From the NCBI GenBank assembly GCA_022482925.1, contig JAKVOG010000017.1, positions 7,501 through 47,852 of the forward strand: a stretch of 40,352 nt of DNA. The letters run 5' to 3'. The DNA is from Selenomonas sp. GTDB taxonomy: Bacteria; Bacillota; Negativicutes; Selenomonadales; Selenomonadaceae. The position numbers were made by a program, and so were the translations under genes. The first letter of the stretch is position 1; each line of letters begins with the position of its first letter. The notes under the pieces were generated by a model. That model made no database searches. It worked only from the letters and a program-made list of their open reading frames with translations, and was not told the DNA's origin. Shown in pieces: positions 18,311 through 28,394 of this stretch.

Positions 18311-19015
18311 ATGACACAGGATGAATTTCATAAACTGGTCCACTTCGTAATGGACTCTCCGGCCAAACCACCGGAAACACTCTTTGTCGGCGGCATGGAT
18401 AGCTGGCATGCCCGCGCCCGCCTTGCTCACTTCCTGGCGATGAAGGGCATCGACAAGACCGACGAGGCCCTTGAGCTCTTCCACAGCATCGTCGATGCCG
18501 ACTTTAATGAAGAAAAAGCCGAAGACGTCGAGGAAAAGGTCTTCGCTCTGCAGCGTCTGAGCTCACTGGAAAAAGAGCTGGGACAGAATGAAGCGGCGAT
18601 GGATCACATCAACATGGCTATCGAGCTGGCAGAATCCACTGACTTCCTCTATAAGTACGTACTGCGCGGCGAACTCTGGGCCGACCGCTGGAATCTCATG
18701 CACAAGATCGGCCTCACACAGGAAGCCGAAAGCGAAGTCGACGAGCGCATCGAAGCCTATAAAGAGATCCCCATCGAGCATAACAGCTACCTCTACTATG
18801 GCTACCGTTTCAAGGCCCAGCTGGCTGCTGAGCGCGGCGTAACACTCGTTGCCAAGGACTACATGCACATGGCCATCCATTCCATGGAGATCCCGCAGTC
18901 CTATGAACTGGGTCTCGAGACCGCCTTTGCTGCGACCCACGACAATGCCGCCTGGATCCTCAGCGAAGTAGACAAGGCAACTCCGAATCCGGATCAGCTC
19001 CACTGGGACATCTGA
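18311..19015 (+). CDS. Uncharacterised soluble TPR-like protein
   Basis: A 234-residue acidic protein without signal peptide or membrane segment. A good AGGAGG site lies at 18296-18301. Helical segments such as AMDHINMAIELAESTDF and DYMHMAIHSMEIP resemble tetratricopeptide repeats, which hold protein partners, but no clear repeat consensus is present. I do not recognise the family. It is a single-gene unit with its own terminator, divergent from the phosphoethanolamine transferase. Confidence 0.75.
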   Translation: MTQDEFHKLVHFVMDSPAKPPETLFVGGMDSWHARARLAHFLAMKGIDKTDEALELFHSIVDADFNEEKAEDVEEKVFALQRLSSLEKELGQNEAAMDHINMAIELAESTDFLYKYVLRGELWADRWNLMHKIGLTQEAESEVDERIEAYKEIPIEHNSYLYYGYRFKAQLAAERGVTLVAKDYMHMAIHSMEIPQSYELGLETAFAATHDNAAWILSEVDKATPNPDQLHWDI

Positions 19016-19046
19016 TTCATCAGATTCGGCGTCAAAAGAATACAGC

Positions 19047-19092
19047 AAAAAAAGAGCAGAAATGAGTCAAATCTCATTCCTGCTCTTTTTTT
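19047..19092. terminator. Bidirectional terminator
   Basis: GAGCAG-a-AATGAG-tcaaat-CTCATT-c-CTGCTC is flanked by A-runs and T-runs. The tadA stop codon (19074-19076) lies inside it, so the last tadA codons also encode the terminator. Confidence 0.85.
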
Positions 19093-19541
19093 CTTGCGGC
19101 CTTTTTTCTGTCCCGCCGTTCCTTGAAGAAGCGCTTCATAATACCCGCGCATTCCGCCTGCAGAACCCCGGCAGTCACCTGCGGCTGATGGTTCAGCGTC
19201 GGATTTCCCGGAATATTGAACACCGATTCACAGGCCCCGGCCTTGGCATCGGTACCGCCATAAACCACCCGGTCCACCCGGCTCATAACGATAGCCCCGG
19301 CACACATCGGACAGGGCTCGATCGTCACATAAAGCGTCAGCCCCGAGAGGCGCCAGCGCCCAAGCTTCCGACATGCTTCCTGGATTGCAATCAGCTCCGC
19401 ATGAGCCGTTGCATCGGTCCAGTTCTCGCGCATATTATGTTCTGCGGCCACCACTGTACCATTCTCATCCACCAGGACCGCACCGATAGGTACTTCTTCC
19501 AGTTCATAGGCTTTCTGTGCTTCAGCCAAAGCCAGCTTCAT
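19074..19541 (-). CDS. tadA: tRNA-specific adenosine deaminase
   Basis: Zinc enzyme that turns A34 of tRNA-Arg(ACG) into inosine. It has HAE (His47, Glu49) and PCPMC (Cys77, Cys80), the zinc and proton-shuttle residues of the cytidine deaminase fold. The C-terminal tail is basic (FFKERRDRKKAARKKEQE). The ATG at 19541 has no clear ribosome site. The frame continues upstream through codons reading LDDTQY, similar to the usual N-terminus, so the true start may be a few codons earlier at a non-ATG codon or hidden by an indel. Confidence 0.92.
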   Translation of the reverse strand: MKLALAEAQKAYELEEVPIGAVLVDENGTVVAAEHNMRENWTDATAHAELIAIQEACRKLGRWRLSGLTLYVTIEPCPMCAGAIVMSRVDRVVYGGTDAKAGACESVFNIPGNPTLNHQPQVTAGVLQAECAGIMKRFFKERRDRKKAARKKEQE

Positions 19542-19551
19542 ATACTGCGTA

Positions 19552-19839
19552 TCATCCAGCGTCGTGCATCTTCCCTTCTGCTTTGGTCAGGTCTGCCCCT
19601 TCCTTATAAAACAAGGACTGAGTCGGCTTAGTCGTCAGATCCAGCTGATAGGCCTTCGGCGCATCCGGACCAGCCTCATTCTCCGGCCGGGCTTCCTTCT
19701 TGAGCTCACGCTCCAGATCCCGTTCGAACATCTGGCGGTTCTTCTTGTTGTCCGCATATCCATCCTTGCGCTCAAAGAAACGATCGATTCCCTGATTGAT
19801 TCCCTTGACACTACTGATTCTTTCAATACGATCCACCAT
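19552..19839 (-). CDS. Small uncharacterised protein (95 residues)
   Basis: A hydrophilic, charged protein starting MVDRIERISSVKGINQ. The start is the ATG at 19839, set by GGGAGGT at 19847-19853, seven bases upstream; an earlier in-frame GTG at 19848 overlaps that site and is unlikely. The middle is helical and rich in Lys, Arg and Glu (a possible short coiled coil). No membrane segment or known motif. It ends ten bases before the ATG of tadA and so is likely its operon partner. Function unknown. Confidence 0.7.
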   Translation of the reverse strand: MVDRIERISSVKGINQGIDRFFERKDGYADNKKNRQMFERDLERELKKEARPENEAGPDAPKAYQLDLTTKPTQSLFYKEGADLTKAEGKMHDAG

Positions 19840-20002
19840 GACAGACACCTCCCTGGTTCATTCATCATACCAGAACTTGTTTGGACTTTAATCATACCCT
19901 ACATCTATTATATCGTCAATCGGGTAGAAATGTTAAGTGTTTGTACGATAATTCTTAAAAATCATAATGATCAGTATCAGTTATGACAAAAACAAGCAGT
20001 AA

Positions 20003-20032
20003 ACAAAAAAACGCCCCTGCCAAAGCAGGAGC
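20003..20032 (-). terminator. Terminator after mdh
   Basis: On the minus strand GCTCCTGC-tttg-GCAGGGGC (one G-T pair) is followed by a T-run, 25 bases past the mdh stop codon. Confidence 0.8.
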
Positions 20033-20058
20033 GCTTCTCATATTCGTTTCGGAACGCC

Positions 20059-21027
20059 TTATTTCAGTGCGTCACCGAGTTTGGAGTTCGTATTACGGGC
20101 CGCAGCAACGCTCTCATCGAACTTCGCTTTCTCGTCACCCTCGAGCTTGTACTCGACGATCTTCTCGACACCATTCTTGCCCAGCAGAACCGGAACACCG
20201 ATGCAGAGATCTTTCTCGCCATACTCGCCATCAAGATATACGCAGCACGGGATGAGCTTGCCAGCGTCAAGAGCAATAGCCTCAACCATTGCAGCAGCAG
20301 CAGCACCCGGAGCATACCATGCAGACGTACCCAGCAGACCAGTCAGCGTAGCGCCGCCAACCTTCGTCTGAGCAACAGCGTCATCCAGCTGCTCTTTGGA
20401 GAGAAGCTGTTTTACAGGGATGCCACGATACGTAGCAACGCTCGTAAGCGGAACCATCGTCTTGTCGCTGTGACCGCCGATAACCATACCGTCGATGTCC
20501 GTCGGCGTAGCCGGATAGCCTGCAGCCTGCAGAGCCTTGGACAGGAAATAACGGAAACGGCTGCTGTCCAGCATACCACCCTGACCGATGACACGGTTGC
20601 GCGGCAGCTTGGAATCTTTCAGCGTCAGGAACGTCATAGCATCCATCGGGTTGGAGATGATGATAAAAATGGCCTCCGGAGAATATTTCAGGGCCTGATC
20701 AACAACACCCTTTACGATCTTCGCATTGACACCAATGAGATCTTCACGGCTCATGCCCGGTTTACGCGGCATGCCGGACGTGATGACAACCACATCGGAG
20801 CCTTTCGTCGGAGCATAACCATTCTCATCCCCGATTTCAGCCGTGACACCCGTTACCGTCGTGTCAAAGTTCAGCAGATGAGCCGTCTGCATGATATCCA
20901 TTGCTTTGCCTTCAGCATAGCCTTTCTTGATATCAACGAGCATAACCTCGCTGCAGAAATTCTTACCTGCCAGGACATTTGCTACGGTAGCACCAACGTT
21001 ACCTGCTCCAACAACTGTTACTTTCAT
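20059..21027 (-). CDS. mdh: Malate dehydrogenase (LDH-like family)
   Basis: A 322-residue NAD-dependent enzyme linking oxaloacetate and malate, here probably in the reductive branch to succinate and propionate. The Rossmann motif GAGNVGA is at residues 7-13. MPRKPGMSRED has the arginines that select malate over lactate, and GGHSDKTMVP holds the catalytic His. It is transcribed alone: a strong promoter with an operator-like repeat lies upstream and a terminator downstream. Confidence 0.93.
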   Translation of the reverse strand: MKVTVVGAGNVGATVANVLAGKNFCSEVMLVDIKKGYAEGKAMDIMQTAHLLNFDTTVTGVTAEIGDENGYAPTKGSDVVVITSGMPRKPGMSREDLIGVNAKIVKGVVDQALKYSPEAIFIIISNPMDAMTFLTLKDSKLPRNRVIGQGGMLDSSRFRYFLSKALQAAGYPATPTDIDGMVIGGHSDKTMVPLTSVATYRGIPVKQLLSKEQLDDAVAQTKVGGATLTGLLGTSAWYAPGAAAAAMVEAIALDAGKLIPCCVYLDGEYGEKDLCIGVPVLLGKNGVEKIVEYKLEGDEKAKFDESVAAARNTNSKLGDALK

Positions 21028-21109
21028 AATACTTCCTCCTTATGATTTAAAAACGGTCAATCCGTCCAATCCATCATAACGGAAACCGCTTTCGGAATGC
21101 CATATTCCA

Positions 21110-21168
21110 TGAATCACACTTATGATTCACTACGTGTAAATTATAACAAAGTCCCCATCGAAAATCAA
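21110..21168 (-). promoter_or_regulatory. mdh promoter with operator-like inverted repeat
   Basis: On the minus strand TTGATT (21168-21163) and TATAAT (21145-21140) are 17 bases apart. Just downstream of the expected start point lies a perfect 7-base inverted repeat TGAATCA-n6-TGATTCA (21110-21129). A protein bound there would block the promoter. The regulator is unknown. Confidence 0.6.
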
Positions 21169-21263
21169 TCGTTTTCCTAAAAATTTCATATTTTATCATA
21201 AATTTTGATTATAAAAATTACGACCAGATAACAAAATATCAACAAGTTTTCAGACAAGGAAAG

Positions 21264-21290
21264 ACAGCCCTTTCATCGGGCTGCCTTTCC
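21264..21290 (-). terminator. Terminator after the rubredoxin gene
   Basis: On the minus strand GCAGCCC-gatgaaa-GGGCTGT is followed by a short pyrimidine run (CTTTCCTT). Moderate strength. The 308-base gap 21028-21335 otherwise holds only the mdh promoter region. Confidence 0.6.
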
Positions 21291-21335
21291 TCCAAAAACT
21301 ATTCCAGATTGTCATGCTGAACGCCGTGAAAGACT

Positions 21336-21497
21336 TCAGCTCTGCTCCTCAAACATATCCTTGCCAACGCCACAGAGCGGGCAGACAAAATCCTCCGGCA
21401 GTTCTTCGAATGGCACCCCCGGAGCCAGATCATAATCCGGATCACCCTTCTCCTCATCATAAATCCAGCCACATACCGTACAAACCCATGTCTTCAT
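21336..21497 (-). CDS. Rubredoxin
   Basis: A complete 53-residue protein beginning [20 protein letters not shown] and containing DFVCPLCG. Four cysteines (6, 9, 39, 42) bind one iron in two CxxCG knuckles. It carries single electrons in the cytosol, often to oxygen- or peroxide-detoxifying enzymes in anaerobes. AAGGAGGT precedes the ATG at a good distance. No redox partner gene is next to it. Confidence 0.96.
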   Translation of the reverse strand: MKTWVCTVCGWIYDEEKGDPDYDLAPGVPFEELPEDFVCPLCGVGKDMFEEQS

Positions 21498-21667
21498 AGA
21501 AATACCTCCTTAAGGTTAAGCTCAAATCAGACCAGCCTTCAAGCATATTCATACGCTGCAAAAGGCTGTGTCCTGCGGAAAGAGGCCGCCCATTGGCCAG
21601 CCTCTCCAATATCCTAAAGTTTCGACCTGATCTCCCTATTTTCCTGCCAGCCCACCCGAAAAAAAGA

Positions 21668-22531
21668 TTAATTTTTTATGCAATGTTCCCGGACCGTATC
21701 CAGGAAGGATGCCGGCACCGCAATATTATGGTTGATGCCTGTCCCCAGCTCGGTTCCCGGCCGGTTCGCTCCATGAAAATCCGTGCCGCCCGTCGGCAGC
21801 AGATCATATTTCTTCGTCATATAATCCGCAAACGAGGCATCTTCCTCCGTATAAGTCGGATAGTAGCGCTCCATCCCGTCCAGGCCCAGGTTATGCAGCT
21901 GCAGGATTGTCGTTTCCTGTTCCCGGCGGCTGAGCCCCTGCAGGCCGATCTCCTTATGGAAATGAGCCAGCGACGTCACCCCGCCTGCCTCATGAATCAG
22001 TGGCAGCGCCTCTTCAGCCGTGATGCTGAAATTGAGGCCCAGCTCCGCCGCAGCCGGATCGAGATAATGATCCCAGAGCGGCTGCGCCCGGTCATACATA
22101 TGCAGGGATACCAGATACCGCATGATCGCATAGCGGTCCACCGGTCCATCATAGACAAAATCCCGAACCTTCTCCATGGAAATATCCACACCTTTGCGCT
22201 GGATGAAGGCAATGATCTCAGGAATCCGTCCCTCCTTGATTGCCCGAACCCGCTGATAGACCGTCCGGAATGACGGATGCGCAGGATCGAACCCCAGACA
22301 GACAATATGCAGCTTGCGCCCCTGATACTCCGTCGTGAGCTCCATCCCGTTGATGAACCCGATCCCGACAGCCTTCGCTGCTGCCGCCGCCTCCGCCGTA
22401 CCGGCAATGACATCATGGTCCGTCAGAGCAAACGCCGACAGCCCCCGTTCTTTGGCCAGACTGGCCAGCTCGGCTGGCTTATAGCTGCCATCCGACACAA
22501 TGGAATGCACATGTAGATCTACCGTTTTCAT
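21668..22531 (-). CDS. PHP-domain phosphoesterase
   Basis: A 287-residue metal-dependent hydrolase. DLHVHSIVSDG (residues about 5-15) and LTDHDVIAG (about 36-44) hold the first metal-binding His and Asp residues, and GGTDFHG near the C-terminus holds later ones. Stand-alone proteins of this kind include 3',5'-nucleoside bisphosphate phosphatase (RNase AM-like, YciV/TrpH). That activity is likely but not certain. Its ATG overlaps the uvrC stop by four bases, so it is translationally coupled to a DNA repair gene. Confidence 0.88.
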   Translation of the reverse strand: MKTVDLHVHSIVSDGSYKPAELASLAKERGLSAFALTDHDVIAGTAEAAAAAKAVGIGFINGMELTTEYQGRKLHIVCLGFDPAHPSFRTVYQRVRAIKEGRIPEIIAFIQRKGVDISMEKVRDFVYDGPVDRYAIMRYLVSLHMYDRAQPLWDHYLDPAAAELGLNFSITAEEALPLIHEAGGVTSLAHFHKEIGLQGLSRREQETTILQLHNLGLDGMERYYPTYTEEDASFADYMTKKYDLLPTGGTDFHGANRPGTELGTGINHNIAVPASFLDTVREHCIKN

Positions 22532-24385
22532 GGGTGTTCTGTTTCCTTTCCTTTACGTTCCTTCAGCCTGAGCCCCTGCTGTGCCTGAAAGAACTGATAC
22601 ACTGCCTCGGCCGCCGGCAGATTCATTCCCGGCGCCTCCGCCAGTTCCTCGACACTGGCGGTTCTCATCTTATTCAATGTCCCGAAATGCGACCACAAAG
22701 CCTGCCGCCGCTTGGGACCAATCCCGACAATATGATCGAGGACCGACACAAGATTCCGTTTGCCACGCAGCTTCCGATGAAAGGTAATGGCAAACCGATG
22801 CGCCTCATCACGGATGCGCTGGATGAGATACAGGGCCTGACTATGCCGTGGCAGGACCACCGGCTCAGGATTTCCCTCCGTGAATACCAGCTCGAACTGC
22901 TTGGCCAGGCCCACCACCGGTACATCCTTATGCCCCGCAGCCTGCCGGATGATCTCAAGGGCCGACGAAAGCTGCCCCTTGCCGCCATCGATGACGATGA
23001 GGTCCGGCAGTTCCTCCGGCGGCAGCCCCACATAGCGCCGCGTCGTGACCTCCCGCATCGACAGGAAATCATCCGGCTTGCCCTCCGTACTCTGGATCTT
23101 GAACCGGCGATAAGCCGACTTCTTTGGCAGGCCTCCCTCGAACACGACCATCGAAGCCACCGTCTCACTGCCCTGGATATGCGAGATATCGAAGCATTCC
23201 ATACGGTCCGGAGGATTCTTCAGCCCGAGATACCGGCCCAGTTCCTCCACCGCGCCCATCGTCTGTGCATTCGCCTGCTTGATGCGGGCCGCCTCATCCG
23301 ACAGATATTTCTCGGCATTGCCCCGTGCCATCTCCAGGATGTCGTGCTTCGTACCGCGCTGGGGCACCAGCAGCTGAACCTTCGATTTCCGCTTGCGCTC
23401 CGACAGCCAGGCTTCCAGCAATGTCCGGTCCTCTGTTGCCAGTTCCATTGGCAGCAGCACCTCGCGCGGAATGAACGTCGCCCGGTGGTAATACTGCTGC
23501 AGGAACGCCTTCAGGATCGCGGCATCACTTTCCTCCTCACTGCCCTGCAGCAGGAAGTGCTCCCGGCCAACCATCTTGCCGGCCCGGATAAAGAAGATCT
23601 GCACCACCACGCCCAGTTCCGAGCGCGCCATGCCAATGGCATCCTGATCCCCGGAACCCGTGACGATATTCTGCTTCTCGGCCACCTTGCGTACAGCCAG
23701 CAGCTGATCGCGCAGCCGGCCGGCCAGCTCAAAATGATACGCCTCCGCCGCAGCCTCCATGCGGAACTGCAGCTCCCTCTCCACATCTTCCGTGCGTCCC
23801 TCCAGGAACAGCAGCACCGAATGGATCATCGCATCGTAGTCGCCTTTTTCCACCTTGCCTGCGCAGGGTGCCAGGCACCGCCGGATATGATATTCGAGGC
23901 ATGGCCGTTCCTGCAGGTGCTTACAGGTCCGCAGCGGAAACAACCGCCGCAGGAGCTTCAGGCTTTCATGCACCGCTGTCACATTCGTATACGGACCAAA
24001 GTAACGTGCTCCGTCCTTGAGCACCCGCCGCGTGATGAATACCCGCGGGAAATCCTCCTGCACCGTCACCTTCACATACGGATAGCTCTTATCATCCTTC
24101 AGACTGATATTATAGCGCGGCCGATGCTTCTTGATGAGATTGCATTCCAGGATCAGCGCCTCGACCTCCGAATGCGTCATGATGATCTCAAAATCAGCAA
24201 TATGCGAAACCATCGCCCGCACCTTCGGCGTGTGATTCTTGTTTGACTGGAAATACTGCCGCACCCGATTCTTCAGTACGATTGCCTTGCCTACATAAAT
24301 AATCTTGCCATGATCATTCTTCATGATATAGACGCCCTGGCTTATCCGGCAGCAGTTTCAGCTTTTCCTCCACGATCTCCGTCAT
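22528..24385 (-). CDS. uvrC: Excinuclease ABC subunit C (one insertion)
   Basis: Cuts DNA on both sides of bulky lesions in nucleotide excision repair with UvrA and UvrB. The start is MTEIVEEKLKLLPDKPG at 24385. An extra base in a run of three C at 24335-24337 (GGG on the coding strand) breaks the frame inside the GIY-YIG nuclease domain (GVYIMKND..IIYVGKA). Then come the UVR domain near residue 205, the RNase H-like nuclease (CFDISHIQGSETVASMVVFE) and a helix-hairpin-helix pair near the end. Corrected length is 618 residues, normal for UvrC. Confidence 0.94.
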
Positions 24386-24536
24386 CGGCTCACTTCCTTT
24401 CGTACTGTACCAGCCGGTCATTCAGCCCGATCCGGCACAGATTCAATAAGACTCATTATACTCCAAAACAGCGCGGTGTGTGTATACAATATTTATAATT
24501 CTTTTAAGGTATTGTTGGCATAGCTTCATTTTATCA

Positions 24537-24605
24537 TTGATTTCCTTTTTGAGTTGTGCTACAATTCGATTCATAGCCGATTAGTAACAGGTTCTATAAC
24601 CTGTT
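24537..24605 (+). promoter_or_regulatory. Promoter and operator-like repeat upstream of the biotin carboxylase
   Basis: TTGATT (24537-24542) and TACAAT (24560-24565) are 17 bases apart. A perfect 8-base inverted repeat AACAGGTT-ctat-AACCTGTT lies at 24586-24605, about 20 bases past the -10 box. It may be an operator or, as a hairpin, an attenuator. The leader to the start codon is about 100 bases. Confidence 0.55.
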
Positions 24606-24671
24606 TGTTTTCAGCTTTTTATTAAATCGTAAATAATAACAGTTAATATGTAAAGTTTAGGAGGTAATCCT

Positions 24672-26082
<1,411 letters not shown>

Positions 26083-26097
26083 TCCTTATACAGCAAA

Positions 26098-26140
26098 AGC
26101 CCCCGGTCCATTCTCAGGAATGAAACCGGGGGCTTTTTTT
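26098..26140 (+). terminator. Terminator after the biotin carboxylase gene
   Basis: AGCCCCCGGT (26098-26107) pairs with ACCGGGGGCT (26125-26134), followed by seven T. Strong. Confidence 0.92.
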
Positions 26141-26163
26141 GCTTTGTGCGAATAGATCCGCAA

Positions 26164-26815
26164 TCAGATCTGGAAATACTTCTGCACATCCTCACGCTTA
26201 CCGACAACCAGGAACCGTATCCCCGCGCTGTAGCTTTGTCTGCGGCGTAATCTCCACCGTCAGGTTCCCCTGCTTCTTGATGCCAAGGATATTCACATTG
26301 TAGTGTTGACGAACCTGCAGCTCACCGACGCTCTTATCGATCCAGGCCGCCGGCATCGGCAGCTCATAGACCGCATAGCGGTCACTGAGCTGAAAATAGT
26401 CCAGAATATGATCATAGCCGAAACGAATTGCCGTCCACTGTGCCAACTGCTTTTCCGGATAAACCACTTCATCAGCACCATTGCGCAGCAGAAATTTCTC
26501 ATGAATCCCGCGCGAGGCACGCGACACGACATACTTCGCGCCCAGTTCCTTCAGCAGGGACGTTGTCTCAAGCGAGCTCTGGAAATCATCACCGATCGCC
26601 ACGATGCACAGATCAAAGTTCCGAATCCCCAGTGACTCCAGAAAATGCTCATCCGTACTATCCGCTACCAATGCATTCGTTACATACGACAGCGTCATAT
26701 TTACGAACTCTTCATCCTTATCCACTGCCAGAATCTCATGATCCAGTTCATGCAGCTTCTTGGCTACATGACGACCGAACCGTCCCAGCCCGATCAGTAA
26801 AACAGTCTTTTTCAT
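26164..26815 (-). CDS. ktrA: Potassium uptake regulatory subunit KtrA/TrkA (one insertion)
   Basis: Cytosolic RCK protein of about 216 residues that gates the KtrB channel by binding nucleotides. LIGLGRFGRHVAKKL is the dinucleotide loop and AVDKDE the acidic end of strand 2. The C-terminal TrkA_C domain starts near residue 140. An extra C near 26209-26213 shifts the last 20 or so codons. Without it the protein ends ...LVVGKREDVQKYFQI at TGA 26164-26166. It follows ktrB by nine bases, so it is in one operon with it. Confidence 0.92.
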
Positions 26816-26824
26816 ACGCTCACC

Positions 26825-28156
26825 TCAACCAACGGTTATCTTCTCTTCCGGCAGTCGCCCCGTCACCGGACGGCGCCGTTTATTCATCGCATAAATCATC
26901 GTCAGTGCCCCGACACGACCGAAATACATCAGACCGATCAGGATCAGCTGAGAAACCGGACTCAGTTTTTCCGTCAGACCGATTGACAAACCGACCGTCC
27001 CCAGCGCCGAAGATGTCTCCACCATGCAATCCACCACCGGTACGCTGTCAATCTCACTGATCACAAACGTACTGACACTGAAGAGGATCAAATACAGCAG
27101 GAATATCGTTGATGCCTGCTGACGGACATCCGGCGGGATGCGGCGGCGGAAACACTCAACATCCATCTTCATCCGCAGCGAGGACACGGCCGAAGCCGCG
27201 AGCAGGAATGCCGTCGTCACCTTGATGCCGCCAGCCGTCGAACCAGGTGCCCCGCCAGTCAGCATCAGCACCACCAGCAGAATACGTCCAGCCTCACTCA
27301 TCGTCTGAATATCCACCGTATTGAATCCAGCCGTGCGCGGTGTCACCGCCTGGAACAACGACTCCAGAATACGAAGCTGCAATGGATCACCAGCAAAATC
27401 CTTGCAGAACAAGAGTAATGTCGGCAAACCGATCAACAGGATCGTCATCACCAGCACGATCTTTGTCTGCAGCCGCCACTCACGGAAATGCCAGCCATGC
27501 AGATGAAGATCTGCCCAGGTCATGAACCCGAGGCCGCCCGATACGATCAGCCCGATGATCGTGAGATTTACCAGCGGATCGCCGGCATAGGCCATCAAAG
27601 ATCCGCCACCGCGTTCGCCCAGCAAATCAAAACCAGCATTACAGAATGCCGAGATCGAGTGGAACAGGGCCATCCACAAGCCCTCCAGCGGCCCATAATC
27701 GCGCCAGAATACCGGCAGCAGCAGACAGGCCCCCAGCAGTTCCACCCCCACGGTGAATTTCAGGATAAACCGCAGGATACGCACAATCCCCCCAAGCTGC
27801 GGTACGGACAACGCATCCTGCATCGTACTGCGCTGTGTCAGGCTGATCCGGCGCCCGGAAGCCATAGCGAGCGCAATAGCCATCGTCACGACGCCCAGTC
27901 CGCCAACCTGGATCAGCAGGATGATCACCAGCTGACCGAAACGCGACCAGTAAAGTCCCGTATTCACCACGGTCAATCCCGTCACGCAGGACGCCGACAC
28001 CGTCGTAAAGAGGGCCGGCAGCCAATCTGCTCCCTGCCCATCCACCGTAGCCCATGGTGTCATCAGAAGCCCCGTTCCCAAAAGGATCCAGCCCAGAAAG
28101 CTCAACAGGATGATCTGAAACGATGACAACCGCTGCAGACCATGAACAAAATTCAT
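26825..28156 (-). CDS. ktrB: Potassium transporter KtrB (TrkH family)
   Basis: Membrane protein of 443 residues with four P-loop repeats, each with the selectivity Gly: SCVTGLTV, FCNAGFDL, TPRTAGFN and LGTVGLSI. It imports K+ with Na+ or H+ under control of KtrA. I start it at the ATG 28156, after GGAAGG. An in-frame ATG farther upstream would read through the tRNA-Leu gene and give the well-known artefact MAELADALDLGSS, so that extension is wrong. Confidence 0.94.
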   Translation of the reverse strand: MNFVHGLQRLSSFQIILLSFLGWILLGTGLLMTPWATVDGQGADWLPALFTTVSASCVTGLTVVNTGLYWSRFGQLVIILLIQVGGLGVVTMAIALAMASGRRISLTQRSTMQDALSVPQLGGIVRILRFILKFTVGVELLGACLLLPVFWRDYGPLEGLWMALFHSISAFCNAGFDLLGERGGGSLMAYAGDPLVNLTIIGLIVSGGLGFMTWADLHLHGWHFREWRLQTKIVLVMTILLIGLPTLLLFCKDFAGDPLQLRILESLFQAVTPRTAGFNTVDIQTMSEAGRILLVVLMLTGGAPGSTAGGIKVTTAFLLAASAVSSLRMKMDVECFRRRIPPDVRQQASTIFLLYLILFSVSTFVISEIDSVPVVDCMVETSSALGTVGLSIGLTEKLSPVSQLILIGLMYFGRVGALTMIYAMNKRRRPVTGRLPEEKITVG

Positions 28157-28245
28157 ATGAGTCCCTTCCTTTATTCCATTCATATAAAAATAGCTGAAAA
28201 GCCGACAGCTCAATAAATTGATACTGCCGGCCACATATACAGATT

Positions 28246-28330
28246 TGGTGCGGATGAAGGGGCTTGAACCCATACGCCTTGCGGCACTGGATCCTAAATC
28301 CAGCGCGTCTGCCAGTTCCGCCACATCCGC
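28246..28330 (-). tRNA. tRNA-Leu (anticodon UAG)
   Basis: Acceptor GCGGATG pairs with CATCCGC, and the 3' CCA is encoded. The anticodon stem CTGGA/TCCAG holds the loop TTTAGGA (anticodon TAG). A long variable arm (GTGCCGCAAGGCGT-type) and the T-arm GGGTTCAAGCCC are present. The 85-base length fits class II leucine tRNA. It lies just upstream of ktrB on the same strand. Confidence 0.95.
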
Positions 28331-28394
28331 ATCTCTACGATTATACTATATCTTATCGAATCATGTCAAATTTTCAGATTTTGTTCCACAGAAA

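Noticed and set aside
22534..24246. Long (570-codon) plus-strand open frame opposite uvrC
   Set aside because: It is the antisense shadow of a clear uvrC gene; GC-rich codon use produces long antisense frames throughout this window.
28157..28324. Longer start for KtrB reading MAELADALDLGSS
   Set aside because: This is translation of the tRNA-Leu gene, a known annotation artefact. A good ribosome site supports the ATG at 28156.
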